This document shows positions 1 to 8,995 of a stretch of DNA of 39,388 nucleotides, piece after piece (position 1 is the stretch's first letter; each line of letters opens with the position of its first letter). The notes under the pieces were generated by a model. The model ran no database searches and had not been told where the DNA came from. It saw only the letters and a program-made list of their open reading frames with translations. The stretch is from Flavobacterium collinsii. GTDB lineage: Bacteria; Bacteroidota; Bacteroidia; Flavobacteriales; Flavobacteriaceae. The translations under genes and the position numbers were made by a program. Location: the NCBI RefSeq assembly GCF_902804485.1, contig NZ_CADCST010000074.1:1-39388 (forward strand), read 5' to 3'.

Positions 1-100
1 CTCTTCACTCTTCACTCTTCACTCTTCACTCTTCACTCTTCACTCTTCACTCTTCACTCTTCACTCTTCACTCTTCACTCTTCACTCTTCACTCTTCACT
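1..100. repeat. Perfect 7-bp tandem array (CTTCACT)n
   Basis: Fourteen uninterrupted copies of CTTCACT occupy 3-100, and the array probably continues beyond the left edge. It ends three bases before the stop codon of the acyl-CoA dehydrogenase gene, so it lies in that gene's 3' flank. Copies are identical, which suggests recent expansion or a hypermutable locus. No ORF or hairpin is evident within it. Confidence 0.95.
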
Positions 101-103
101 CTA

Positions 104-2362
104 CTAAACCGCAATTGGTGCTGACAGACAACTCTCCGGAATATCAAAAGCATTTACCAAAGCCACTGCATCTGGCCGGATATCCCAACAAAGCTGATTG
201 ACTATTTTACGAATTGCTTTAGTTTTAACCGCTTCCATGTATCCATCTTCAAGGTACCAGGCTCTGTTTTTTTCTAATTGTGCCAGCGCGTACAACTGGT
301 TAAGTTTTGTCAGTATTTCTTTTGTCTTAGTATCTTCTATGGATTGAATTGCCAATTGGAATTGTTCCAGTACTACTCGCTCTAAATAAGCCTGAGCAAC
401 ATCGATCATTTGATGCTGTACTACATTAAAAGCATCATAAGGTTCTAAACCACCATCAACAAGTTTTTTGATACGACGTGCCGCTGAGGCTAGAATTGTT
501 TTTTCTCTGTGAATAAAAGCCTGCAAATGAAAGTCTGCGTCCAACAAATGTTCCTCATCCGTTTTTCTGGTGGCAATTGGGTTTTTCTCTGTAAGTGCCG
601 TTTTTGCATTTTCATACACATAATTGATAATCCCTAACGAGCCCATTTCTCCGAAAGATTTTCTGAATTCTGAGAGCCTGTTTTTGGCGACCAGTTGCAT
701 TAGAACGGTATTATCACCTTCAAAAGTGGTATAAATTTCGGTATCATTTTTCAAAGCATCGATGCGGTTCTCAGATAAATATCCCTTTCCACCACAGGCT
801 TCGCGGCATTCCTGCAGTATATCTCTTGTACTCCAGGTCGAATAGGATTTCATTCCTGCGGCCAATGCTTCAATTTCCTGCATTTCATCTTCAGTTCTGT
901 TTAAAAACCGATTAGTGAGGTACTGCAGCGCAAAATGCACAGCATATGTTTTTGCCAAGTGCGGAATCAATCGACGCTGGTGCATTCTATAATTCAAAAT
1001 CGGAACTTCCGATCCGCCTTCGGGACCAAACTGTCGGCGTTGATCGCTGTAGCGAATGGCAATTGTCAATCCGGATTTGGCCGCGGCCAAAGCAGAACGA
1101 GGAATCCCAATCCGACCACCCACCAAAGTCCCCAGCATGGTAAAAAAACGTCTGTTGTCACTTGGAATCGGGCTTTCAAATTCCCCTTTATCATTGACGG
1201 AAGCAAAACGATCCAGCATATTTTCTTTTGGAATCACTACCTGATCGAAACTAATAGTTCCGTTATCTACTCCATTCAAACCCATCTTATGTCCGCAATC
1301 CCCTATCGTAACTCCTTTTAAAGTCATTCCGTTAGCATCTCTCAACGGAACGATAAATGCATTTACACCATAATCGTGACCGTCGATGATCAGTTTTGCG
1401 AAAACAGTTGCCATCTGACCATGAACTGCGGCATTACCGATATACTCCTTCTGCGCATTTTTATTTGGGGTATGAATAGTAAAAGTTTGATTGCTGTGCG
1501 AATAAGTTGCGGTTGTTTCTAATCCTTTTACATTAGAACCGTGATGTGTTTCGGTCATGGCAAAACAACCCGGTATTTTTAGCGTTCCAATATCTTTTAA
1601 GTATTTAGCATAATGTTTTTCGGTACCTAATGACTGAACACTCATGCCCCAAAGCCCAAACTGAACGCCAAATTTGATGACTAAACTCAAATCATGGTAA
1701 CTTAGGGTTTCCATAATCGCAAAATAATCGGCTATGTTTTCTCCACCGCCATATTGCTTGGGGTATGCCATATTACCCAGATTCTCTCCTGCCAGTATCT
1801 TGCACCAGTTGTAGACCGTCTGACGATATACATGAATATCTGTCGACGTTTCATAAGCAAATTCAGGTCTTGAAATCACCAATTTTATCCGATTGATGAT
1901 AGCAGCTTCCTTACCATTTAGAAGCGCTGTGATCTTTTGAATATCGAAGTCACTATTTGTCTGAGAGTTTGCAGTGAAGGAATTTGCTTTTGTTTTAAAG
2001 TTCTGAAGCGCTTCTTCTCCTAAAATTCCAAGATCATTTTCTAATTGGACAAAACTTGTTTTTAAGCTGGAAATATCCAAGTCCTTTTCGGAAAGAGCTA
2101 CGGCAATATCAAAAATCGATCTTATATCTTCTTTGTTCTGAATGCCTTTCTCGATATCTAATTTCCATTGTGCGAGTTCATTTCGCGAAGGCGGATTTGA
2201 AATATCAACTCTTGAAAGTAATTCTTGCTTCTCTTCCGGCGAAAGCCATATAAGGTTATCGATAAATTTCTGAATGGTAACAAACTCTTTTTGAGTCAGT
2301 AAATCATCAGACCATACTAAATAAAACAACGGGATAAAGGCATGCAGTTTGGTATTTTTCAT
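104..2362 (-). CDS. Acyl-CoA dehydrogenase / acyl-CoA oxidase-like flavoprotein
   Basis: 752-residue flavoenzyme predicted to oxidise acyl-CoA to trans-2-enoyl-CoA in fatty-acid degradation, in the cytoplasm. The N-terminal ~150 residues are helical and of no recognised function. The ACAD core follows: FAMTETHHGSN at about 267-277 (flavin/substrate region), the Arg-rich segment RYSDQRRQFG near 437-446, GGKGY at 524-528 and TFEGDN at 546-551. The Glu in FEGDN is where acyl-CoA oxidases carry their catalytic base, so the protein resembles oxidases more than the ~380-residue short-chain dehydrogenases; its length is also oxidase-like. The C-terminal ~170 residues are a second helical domain. ATG start. 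It is monocistronic as far as can be seen, with a repeat island upstream and a heptamer array downstream. Whether electrons go to O2 or to an electron-transfer flavoprotein cannot be told from sequence. Confidence 0.88.
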   Translation of the reverse strand: MKNTKLHAFIPLFYLVWSDDLLTQKEFVTIQKFIDNLIWLSPEEKQELLSRVDISNPPSRNELAQWKLDIEKGIQNKEDIRSIFDIAVALSEKDLDISSLKTSFVQLENDLGILGEEALQNFKTKANSFTANSQTNSDFDIQKITALLNGKEAAIINRIKLVISRPEFAYETSTDIHVYRQTVYNWCKILAGENLGNMAYPKQYGGGENIADYFAIMETLSYHDLSLVIKFGVQFGLWGMSVQSLGTEKHYAKYLKDIGTLKIPGCFAMTETHHGSNVKGLETTATYSHSNQTFTIHTPNKNAQKEYIGNAAVHGQMATVFAKLIIDGHDYGVNAFIVPLRDANGMTLKGVTIGDCGHKMGLNGVDNGTISFDQVVIPKENMLDRFASVNDKGEFESPIPSDNRRFFTMLGTLVGGRIGIPRSALAAAKSGLTIAIRYSDQRRQFGPEGGSEVPILNYRMHQRRLIPHLAKTYAVHFALQYLTNRFLNRTEDEMQEIEALAAGMKSYSTWSTRDILQECREACGGKGYLSENRIDALKNDTEIYTTFEGDNTVLMQLVAKNRLSEFRKSFGEMGSLGIINYVYENAKTALTEKNPIATRKTDEEHLLDADFHLQAFIHREKTILASAARRIKKLVDGGLEPYDAFNVVQHQMIDVAQAYLERVVLEQFQLAIQSIEDTKTKEILTKLNQLYALAQLEKNRAWYLEDGYMEAVKTKAIRKIVNQLCWDIRPDAVALVNAFDIPESCLSAPIAV

Positions 2363-3142
2363 AAAACATGGGTTTTAGGTGCCGTTAAGCGCTTTTTTTA
2401 CCACAAATTACACCACAGTAAATCTCTTTTTTTATCAGTTTCGATTCCTACAATCAGTACAAAATGTGTAATCTCTTTTTTACACAGTATTTTGCATAAA
2501 AAAACAGAAATGAAAATACTCATTCCTATTTACATATCTTGTTAAGATTGTGGTAATTTTAATTTTGTTTTGGAAAATTGCAATACAAAATAAGAGAATT
2601 GTTTTTCTTTGGAATTAGGCTTTTGCCCTTTCAGGGCGCAAACGATCATTCCTAATTATTCATAGTGCTTCGCACTATGCTGCAGCTGAAGCTCTTTCAG
2701 AGAGACAGTTTTCTACTACTTGCTCCCTAGAGATTATTAACCTTTGAGTATAAGTATCCAAAATAGATAATGAAGACTGAAGGCCCAATAATACTGGCAT
2801 AGTCCAACGCACTATGATCTAGATTAAACAAAAAGTATAAGTATCCGAAATAGATAATGAAGACTGAAGACCCAATAATACTGGCATAGTCCAACAATTA
2901 AGAAAAAATATAAGTGTCTGATATAAATAGTAAGAGGGCTGAAGGCCCAAGCACAAGCATAGTGCAACGCACTATGAGCTAAATTAAAGGAAAGTACTGC
3001 CCTGAAAGGGCAAAAGCAAACAAAAAAGAGTGCATATTCTAAAAAAAAACAGGAACGAATATTCTTCATTCCTGTTTACACATCCAGTTAAGGTTCGGAT
3101 ACTTTAGATTTTAAACCAATAAAAAACATAAAGTACCTGATG
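2363..3142. repeat. Gene-free repeat island of nested direct and inverted repeats
   Basis: About 780 bases without a credible gene. A perfect 19-bp inverted repeat, GCTTTTGCCCTTTCAGGGC, lies at 2619-2637 with its complement at 2999-3017. Between them are three related units beginning near 2747, 2834 and 2907 (period about 87 then 73), each with AGTATAAGTATCC-like, GACTGAAG(G/A)CCC and CATAGTnCAACG segments. Two perfect palindromic hairpins of the CATAGTGC..GCACTATG type occur at 2661-2679 and 2958-2976. Outside these, a ~65-bp imperfect direct repeat (near 2498 and near 3043) brackets the island; the right copy works as the terminator of the EamA gene. An 81-codon frame inside is low complexity and crosses the repeats, so it is not called. 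The architecture resembles REP/BIME-type palindromic elements (inference). Confidence 0.8.
3041..3077 (-). terminator. Rho-independent terminator of the EamA gene
   Basis: Perfect 8-bp stem AACAGGAA / TTCCTGTT (3048-3055 and 3069-3076) with a 13-nt loop. On the minus strand it is followed by a run of nine T. It lies about 65 bases past the EamA stop codon. Confidence 0.75.
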
Positions 3143-4060
3143 TTATTTCAGAACCTTTGGATATTGCAGTATCTTTTGCCTAATAGCAAAGAGATGATGT
3201 GAATTAAAAACTAATACAGCAAGAAAAACAATACTATAAGCTACGATTTGTATACTTCCGATTGGCTCATGATAGACGAAAATAGCCAAAAGAAATGCAA
3301 TCATAGGATTGATATTTAAAAGCATTCCCACGGTTGATGAATTGATTCCCGAAAGTGCATATAAATTTAAGAACAAAGGAAAAATGGTAAACAAAATTGC
3401 AATGGTTTCGATACAGAAATAAAACTTAAATTCCGTTGGAACTGGTCCGCTGTAAGCAGGGTAAAATGGCAGTAAAAATAATGCAGCCAACGTAATATGG
3501 AATGTAAGTACTATAAATTTATCAAATCCTTTATTGATGCGCTGACTTACTAAATAGGAAGCATAAGTAAAACCAATCACGATACTAAAAACCATGTCCA
3601 TAATATTGGCGTACGATAAAAGCAAACACCCCGAAACGCTTAACCCCACAGCCATCCATTGTGTTTTACTTAATTTTTCATTCAAAATAAAATAAGCCAG
3701 TAAGGTGGTTAAAATCGGGCAAACTAAATAGGCCAATGAGGTTGCTTTTACGCTAACATGATTCATTACATAAATAAATGTAAACCAGTTTGCCATTAAA
3801 AATACACTTCCTCCAATATTCAGCAAAAGTGATCTGCGTCTCTCCAAGGCAGGTAATGATTTAAAGGTATTGATCGTTTCTTTAATTCTTTTTCTTTTAA
3901 AAGTAAAAGCAATCAGCAACATCAGTATACTACAGCTAAAAACGCGATAGAATAAAATATCTAAAGAAGGATACTCGTGAATGGGCTTTAATGCCAAGCT
4001 AAAAAATCCCCAGATGACGAAACAGGTAATAGCCGCTAGATAATATTTTGTTGTTTTCAC
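3143..4060 (-). CDS. EamA (DMT superfamily, RarD-like) transporter
   Basis: 305-residue polytopic inner-membrane protein with about ten hydrophobic segments, in the two-repeat layout of EamA drug/metabolite transporters. The N-terminal CFVIWGFFSLALKPI and the following FYRVFSCSI segment are RarD-like. Likely an exporter of an amino acid or other small metabolite; the substrate cannot be read from sequence. The start is GTG at 4058-4060; no nearby ATG fits the expected N-terminus. It is divergent from a MocR-type regulator with only 103 bases between the starts, which suggests the regulator controls it, a pairing common for MocR and EamA genes. A hairpin terminator follows the gene at 3041-3077. 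Confidence 0.85.
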   Translation of the reverse strand: MKTTKYYLAAITCFVIWGFFSLALKPIHEYPSLDILFYRVFSCSILMLLIAFTFKRKRIKETINTFKSLPALERRRSLLLNIGGSVFLMANWFTFIYVMNHVSVKATSLAYLVCPILTTLLAYFILNEKLSKTQWMAVGLSVSGCLLLSYANIMDMVFSIVIGFTYASYLVSQRINKGFDKFIVLTFHITLAALFLLPFYPAYSGPVPTEFKFYFCIETIAILFTIFPLFLNLYALSGINSSTVGMLLNINPMIAFLLAIFVYHEPIGSIQIVAYSIVFLAVLVFNSHHLFAIRQKILQYPKVLK

Positions 4061-4110
4061 AAGTTATTCTTTTTAGGTTCGTTATTGAATAAAGCAAATT
4101 TCTAAAAAAT

Positions 4111-4160
4111 AAAACAGCAATACAGATACAGTTTTCGTAAATTGCACCATAACAGTTTTT
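4111..4160. promoter_or_regulatory. Candidate MocR operator: repeated ACAGTTTT half-sites
   Basis: Within the 103-bp divergent gap, ACAGTTTT occurs at 4128-4135 and again at 4152-4159, 24 bp apart in the same orientation. The first copy is part of GATACAG; further ACAG words sit at 4114 and 4122. Direct half-sites about two helical turns apart fit the dimeric architecture of MocR regulators. The function is inferred from position and repetition only. Confidence 0.4.
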
Positions 4161-4163
4161 TTT

Positions 4164-5582
4164 ATGAAAAATTCAAATTACTTGTATCTGCAGTTTGCAG
4201 ACCGAATTGAAAAGCAAATAAAATCGGGCGTTTTAAGTGTTGGTGATAAATTGCCATCGATACGCGAAGTCTGTGCTGAAACGGGTTACAGCATGAGCAC
4301 GGTAAGCAAAGCTTATTATGAAGTTGAAAGCCGGTCTCTTATTGAATCTAGGCCACAATCCGGTTATTATGTGAGTAATACTTCAGCCAGAACCATTCCG
4401 GAACCTTCTCCCAGCAGCCCTATATTAAAATGTGTGAATATTGACAGAGAAGATTTAATCGATCAGGTGTATCGTAATATGACTGATCCGAGTATTACCA
4501 TGCTTTCTTTGGGGTTTCCTTCGAACGAATTGCTTCCTATTGCTAAATTAAACAAAGGAATGCTTCAGGCCATGCGACAGCTCCCTAACAGTGGTACAAG
4601 TTATGAGCAGGTACAGGGCAATCTTAATTTGAGAAAAGAAATTGCACGCTGGTCTTTTACCTGGGGTGGTTCTTTAACAGAAAGGGATATCATTACTATG
4701 CCGGGCTGCACGAGTGCCATTTCACATTGTTTGATGACGCTGACCAAACCAGGCGACACGATTATTACCGAAAGCCCTGCTTATTTTGGCATCCTGCAGC
4801 TTGCAAAATCTCTGGGATTGTATATTATGGAATTACCCACCAATATGACTACGGGAATAGAACTGGAAGCTTTGAAAAAAGCACTTTCTTCTAAAAAAGT
4901 AAAACTCTGTTTGCTAATGAGTAACTTTAGCAATCCTTCAGGAAGCATGATGCCCACCGAGCATAAAAAGGAAGTAGTTCGATTAATGGAGTTTTATAAC
5001 ATTCCGCTGATTGAGGACGATATTCACGGCGATTTGTACTTTGGCTCCAGCCGCCCAACCAATTGTAAAACCTACGACGAAAGCGGAATTGTACTATGCT
5101 GCAGTTCGGTTTCAAAAACGCTGGCACCGGGATATCGTGTGGGCTGGGTTTCACCAGGTAAATTCAAAAAAGAAATTCTGCGCAATAAAATCTATCATAC
5201 CCTCTCCACTCCTACCATTACACATCAGGTAGTTGGTGACTTTTTAAAAAATGGCAGATACGAAAATCATCTTCGAAAAATACGTCAAATACTGAATCAT
5301 AATTGTAGCAATTATATCAATACAGTTTTAGAGTCTTTCCCAAAAGGGACAAAAGTAAGTCAGCCACAAGGAGGTTTTTTTCTTTGGATTGAGCTCGATA
5401 AAAATGTCGATACGGCTGCATTTTATCATTTGGCCATGCAGCACAAGATTAGTTTTGCACCGGGACGAATTTTTACTTTTCAGAATCAATTTTCAAATTG
5501 TATGCGCTTGAGTTTTGGTCTGCCATGGAGCAATGAACTAAGAACCTCCATTCAAACCTTAGGCAAATTGATTGATCAGTAG
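4164..5582 (+). CDS. MocR-family transcriptional regulator (GntR HTH + PLP aminotransferase fold)
   Basis: 472-residue fusion. Residues ~1-70 form a GntR-type winged helix: GDKLPSIREV, then STVSKAYYEVESRSLIESR, ending in SGYYV. From ~110 to the end is a fold-type-I aminotransferase domain with NPSG near 257-260, EDDIHGDL (284-291, PLP-ring Asp) and SSVSKTLAPG, whose Lys318 is the expected Schiff-base lysine; the substrate carboxylate-binding Arg lies in MRLSFG near the C-terminus. All PLP ligands appear intact, so PLP or an amino-acid/PLP aldimine is the likely effector. It is a DNA-binding regulator rather than a catabolic aminotransferase. ATG start. The divergent EamA gene is the most likely target, together with its own promoter. 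Confidence 0.9.
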   Translation: MKNSNYLYLQFADRIEKQIKSGVLSVGDKLPSIREVCAETGYSMSTVSKAYYEVESRSLIESRPQSGYYVSNTSARTIPEPSPSSPILKCVNIDREDLIDQVYRNMTDPSITMLSLGFPSNELLPIAKLNKGMLQAMRQLPNSGTSYEQVQGNLNLRKEIARWSFTWGGSLTERDIITMPGCTSAISHCLMTLTKPGDTIITESPAYFGILQLAKSLGLYIMELPTNMTTGIELEALKKALSSKKVKLCLLMSNFSNPSGSMMPTEHKKEVVRLMEFYNIPLIEDDIHGDLYFGSSRPTNCKTYDESGIVLCCSSVSKTLAPGYRVGWVSPGKFKKEILRNKIYHTLSTPTITHQVVGDFLKNGRYENHLRKIRQILNHNCSNYINTVLESFPKGTKVSQPQGGFFLWIELDKNVDTAAFYHLAMQHKISFAPGRIFTFQNQFSNCMRLSFGLPWSNELRTSIQTLGKLIDQ

Positions 5583-5686
5583 TTTATAGTCGCAGTTTGC
5601 AATCACATTTCACTTTTCACTTTTCACTTTTCACTTTTCACTTTTCACTTTTCACTTTTCACTTTTCACTTTTCACTTTTCACACT
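5583..5686. repeat. 7-bp tandem array (CTTTTCA)10 in a convergent gap
   Basis: Ten perfect copies of CTTTTCA fill 5613-5682, just past the MocR stop codon. They are preceded by a CAGTTTGCAATCACATTTCAC-type lead-in also seen near 12300. The array lies between the 3' ends of two converging genes. Confidence 0.93.
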
Positions 5687-5723
5687 CATTTTTTTCTCAC
5701 AACCAACGGGTTACAATACCTAT

Positions 5724-5764
5724 AAAAAAACTGGACAGCCGCATTAACAAAGCGTTGTCCAGTT
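5724..5764 (-). terminator. Terminator of the USP-bestrophin operon
   Basis: Nine-bp stem AACTGGACA / TGTCCAGTT (5729-5737 and 5756-5764), followed on the minus strand by a T7 run, 31 bases past the bestrophin stop codon. Confidence 0.8.
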
Positions 5765-5794
5765 AACAAATTGAGAAACCAAAATCAATTTTTA

Positions 5795-6742
5795 TTATAA
5801 AACAAAATAAGCGTTGTTTTCCGCTTTCTTTAAGTCGGGTTTAAGGTCAAACTCTTTGATAATATCAAATTCGCTTTGATACTCGTTTAACATTTGCATC
5901 AGATTCTTTTCAATTGTATTCGAAATTGCCGTAACTGGTGTATCTGTTGGTCTGTTTTCGAAAGGATCCTGTAAATGAATCGCCATTTTTTCAATCAAAA
6001 AGAACGTTCCTCCAATAATGGTTATCAACGGAACAGCAAACCAGCTTAACAAACTGATTAGTCCGAAAGGCAATAACAGAATGAACAAACACAAAGTCAT
6101 TCTGATATACATGCTGTAAGTGGTTGGAAAAATAGTATTCTTAATACGTTCACATTTCCCCATCGCATCACATAATCTTGATAATGTGTTGTCAATTTCT
6201 ACTTGTTGGTAAGCATTTAGTCGTTTTTCTTTTTTAGCAATTCTAAGATCTCTACCGTGAAGCAATAATATGGCATTTGGAATATTCTGATGATTTTTCA
6301 CAAAATTCAGTTCTTCTTCACTAATTAAATCTTTAATTGGCTTTATGGCATCTTTATTACGCAGCGCCTGTCCTAAGCTGTAGCACCACGCAATTTGTCT
6401 TTTGGTAAAGTTTTCTTTAAACTCATTTGCTTCTACCGAAAACCCCGGGTCTTTATAAAAAGTCAGCATTTGTCGCACCAAAGTTCTGGACTCATTTACG
6501 ATCGATCCCCAAATGATACGCGCTTCCCACCATCTGTCATAAGCCTGATTCGATTTAAAAGCCAGTAATAAGGATATAATGGTACCCACCATTGTTGGAA
6601 TCGCGATTGGTATTTCAATAGCAACATTGATGAAGTAATGGTGAAAAATCTCAAATAAAATGGTGTAAGTCATTACAAGCGCCAATTCCACTTTAATTTT
6701 CCCGAGAACATACCTCATTGGAATTCTTTTCTTTAATAACAT
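5795..6742 (-). CDS. Bestrophin-family anion channel
   Basis: 315-residue inner-membrane protein of the bestrophin/UPF0187 family, whose members form homopentameric ion channels. Visible hallmarks are hydrophobic segments near 18-38 and 45-62, then SNQAYDRWWEARIIWGS (about 64-80), the family's RWWEAR motif. A second hydrophobic pair follows near 215-250, then HLQDPFENRPTDTP, the cytoplasmic motif lining the lower neck of the pore. Length fits bacterial members (~300 aa). ATG start; ATG codon 9 is an alternative. Its start lies 48 bp after the stop of the USP-like gene on the same strand, so the two are probably co-transcribed. Ion selectivity and gating ligand cannot be read from sequence. 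Confidence 0.87.
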   Translation of the reverse strand: MLLKKRIPMRYVLGKIKVELALVMTYTILFEIFHHYFINVAIEIPIAIPTMVGTIISLLLAFKSNQAYDRWWEARIIWGSIVNESRTLVRQMLTFYKDPGFSVEANEFKENFTKRQIAWCYSLGQALRNKDAIKPIKDLISEEELNFVKNHQNIPNAILLLHGRDLRIAKKEKRLNAYQQVEIDNTLSRLCDAMGKCERIKNTIFPTTYSMYIRMTLCLFILLLPFGLISLLSWFAVPLITIIGGTFFLIEKMAIHLQDPFENRPTDTPVTAISNTIEKNLMQMLNEYQSEFDIIKEFDLKPDLKKAENNAYFVL

Positions 6743-6790
6743 ATTTTTCAGTTTAAATTAAACTTCTATTTTTTTTGAAGAAACAAGATT

Positions 6791-7513
6791 TTATACCAGT
6801 TCTTCGTACAGCGACAGTACTGGAAGTCCCAGTTTATCGTTTATATTTTCTTTTTTATTCTTTTTGAATTGAATTTTCTCTCCTTTGCGGGTTTCTACCA
6901 GCAAATCGATATCGTATTTGGAAATCGCTTCTGATAAGTAGGGAGCAAAATTCTCGTAGTCGTCTTCAAATTTGGAAGTCTGGCTTACAATCTCAAACGA
7001 AAAATTATTGTTCAAAAATTGCTGAACATCTTTAACATGCATATTGGCACGTCCGTTTTCGATATAAAGAGCTTTATTGAAATCTTCTTTGTACTGCTCT
7101 GAACCTAAATGCAAAATAGGGCATTTTTGGTTTCCGGCTAATTGCACAAGGTATTGATGAATTCGTTTGGTTTCTTGTTTATAAGAATTGGTAAGGACTA
7201 CCAATTTTATCGCAAAAACATCGATAATGCGCTTAAAAATTGGAGAAGAAAGTCCGTATTGATTGTGTACTTTTATTTTGCAATTGGGTGCGTGCTCAAT
7301 AATATATCGGCACGTTTCTAAAACTTCTTCCTGACTTGCTGTAAGTCCGGTACGCATTTCACGTAAAAAATTAGAGGACGAAAAGGCATCAGGAGTTTCT
7401 GAAACCAACATCAGAATAATTTCACAGTCTGAATCTTTTGCCTGACCAATCGCTGATTTTACAGCGCAAATTGTATCGTCTTTTAAAGTCGTAGGTATAA
7501 GGAAATTTTTCAT
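6791..7513 (-). CDS. Universal stress protein-like (UspA-fold) protein
   Basis: 240-residue cytoplasmic protein. The N-terminal ~135 residues read as a Usp domain: MKNFLIPTTLKDD for the first strand and phosphate loop, a helix, then a strand (EIILMLVSE), and LVVLTNSYK for the fourth strand. The classic ATP-binding GxxGxxG signature is absent, so it may not bind ATP. The second half (about 136-240) looks like a degenerate repeat of the same fold with IDLLVETRKGE. It sits directly upstream of bestrophin and directly downstream of a two-component system, all on the minus strand. This suggests a regulatory partner for the channel, but that is inference. ATG start. Confidence 0.6.
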   Translation of the reverse strand: MKNFLIPTTLKDDTICAVKSAIGQAKDSDCEIILMLVSETPDAFSSSNFLREMRTGLTASQEEVLETCRYIIEHAPNCKIKVHNQYGLSSPIFKRIIDVFAIKLVVLTNSYKQETKRIHQYLVQLAGNQKCPILHLGSEQYKEDFNKALYIENGRANMHVKDVQQFLNNNFSFEIVSQTSKFEDDYENFAPYLSEAISKYDIDLLVETRKGEKIQFKKNKKENINDKLGLPVLSLYEELV

Positions 7514-7590
7514 AAGTATACTCTTTTAGTTTATACATACAAAATAACTCCCGGCAAATTAGAAGGCTCTTAATATGGAATTAGAATTTT

Positions 7591-8994
7591 CTAAGATTCA
7601 ACATTAGAACCTTTAATGTTGATTTTCTTCGTGTTAGTTTTATTGAAGATGATAGTTACAATAGTGCCTTTGTTTTGCTCCGATTGCACCTGAATCTCAC
7701 CGTCATGCATGCGAATGATTTTTGAAGCCAATGGAAGCCCCAAACCATAGCCAATATATTTAGTTGCAATTTTACCTCTAAAAAAAGGTTCATACAAATG
7801 CGGAATGTCCTCCGGAGGAATACCAATGCCTATATCGTTGATGGCGACTTTAATCCAGTCCTGATTTGCAGAAAGCGTTACAAAAACCTCATTGTTATCT
7901 GAATACTTTACACCATTGGTAATAATGTTGTTAATAGCAAGCTCTAAAAGCGGTTTGTTGCACGGAATTAAAAGCAAATTAGAATCTTTAGGAGCAAAGT
8001 TCAGCTTGATACTGACGCGGTTGTCCGGATAAATTTTATCCAGATCCGACTTTACATCCATAAGAACTTCGTCGATTCTGGCAATATCCAAAACCTGCTT
8101 TTTACCATCGTAACCCGTTTGGGTAAGCTTTAACAAACTCTCGGTCAGATTTCCTAATCGCGAAGCCTGACTGTAAATATTTTCTAGAGACTGAATGTAT
8201 TCCGGAACTTCTCTTTCTTTAAAAAGCATAATTTCCGACTCCGCAATAATTGTTGTAATAGGCGTTTTTAACTCGTGTGATGCATTATTGATAAAATTGG
8301 CCTGTATTTCGAATGACGTTTCCAAACGGTCCAGCATGTCATTGAAGGTTTCCGTAAGATCCGAGATCTCATCTGAGTTTTTGACTTCCGGCAAGCGATT
8401 ATGGAGATTGGATGCACTAATTCTGTTGACTTCTTTGGTAATTCTTGCAACAGGGTTAATCACTCTTTTAGCTAAAAAACGCCCCAAAAAGAAGGCCAGA
8501 AATATAAACCCTATACCTCCAAACAACATGATTTTTAAAATATAAATTGTGGTTGTAGGCCCTTTTCGGTCACGAGCTCCCACAATTACAATGTATTTTT
8601 GATTATTCTCTGTAAAAACCTGTCCTAAATAATACTTATTTTCTACCTCAAAATAGTCTTTTCCGGTTTTTAAAATATTGGTGTAAAACTCATTCGGTAA
8701 ATTCAGATTTGTATTGTAATCAAAACTATTGGCACTGTTTATCTTAAGAACGAACTCTTCTTCTTCTATAAGTTCTTCGAGGCCGTTTTTTTTAAGATTA
8801 CTGTAGTATTTTATTTTTTCGGGATCATTCTGAAAATGGATAGATGCTACGATTTTGGCTCTGTCTTCCAGTCTTTTTAAGAAATGATAACGATTATTTT
8901 CTCTGAATAGAACAAAAACAACAATACATAGAAGTAATGTACTAAAGCTCGACAAGGCTACATAAGTGTAAGTTATTTTTTTTCTTATATCCAT
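7591..8994 (-). CDS. Sensor histidine kinase (HAMP-HisKA-HATPase)
   Basis: 467-residue transmembrane kinase. The first membrane segment is at ~10-29, followed by a ~120-residue periplasmic sensor region with no recognised fold, a second segment at ~150-172, HAMP to ~225, and HisKA with NNASHELKTPITT (phospho-acceptor His240). The HATPase domain shows an N box (NNIITNG), DIGIGIPPED and a GLGLPLA G2 box. The ATG at 8992-8994 begins one base after the regulator's stop codon; a second in-frame ATG at 9010-9012 would give a 17-bp overlap and six extra residues. Either way it is translationally coupled to the response regulator. The target genes are unknown; the co-oriented USP and bestrophin genes downstream are candidates. 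Confidence 0.92.
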   Translation of the reverse strand: MDIRKKITYTYVALSSFSTLLLCIVVFVLFRENNRYHFLKRLEDRAKIVASIHFQNDPEKIKYYSNLKKNGLEELIEEEEFVLKINSANSFDYNTNLNLPNEFYTNILKTGKDYFEVENKYYLGQVFTENNQKYIVIVGARDRKGPTTTIYILKIMLFGGIGFIFLAFFLGRFLAKRVINPVARITKEVNRISASNLHNRLPEVKNSDEISDLTETFNDMLDRLETSFEIQANFINNASHELKTPITTIIAESEIMLFKEREVPEYIQSLENIYSQASRLGNLTESLLKLTQTGYDGKKQVLDIARIDEVLMDVKSDLDKIYPDNRVSIKLNFAPKDSNLLLIPCNKPLLELAINNIITNGVKYSDNNEVFVTLSANQDWIKVAINDIGIGIPPEDIPHLYEPFFRGKIATKYIGYGLGLPLASKIIRMHDGEIQVQSEQNKGTIVTIIFNKTNTKKINIKGSNVES

Positions 8995-8995
8995 T

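Noticed and set aside
1..100. CRISPR-like repeat array
   Set aside because: The units are 7 bp with no spacers; it is a simple tandem repeat. The arrays at 5613 and 14912 are rejected for the same reason.
2824..3069. 81-codon minus-strand ORF in the repeat island
   Set aside because: It crosses two repeat units and the EamA terminator stem, and its Cys/Phe-rich composition is that of repeat DNA, not of a family.
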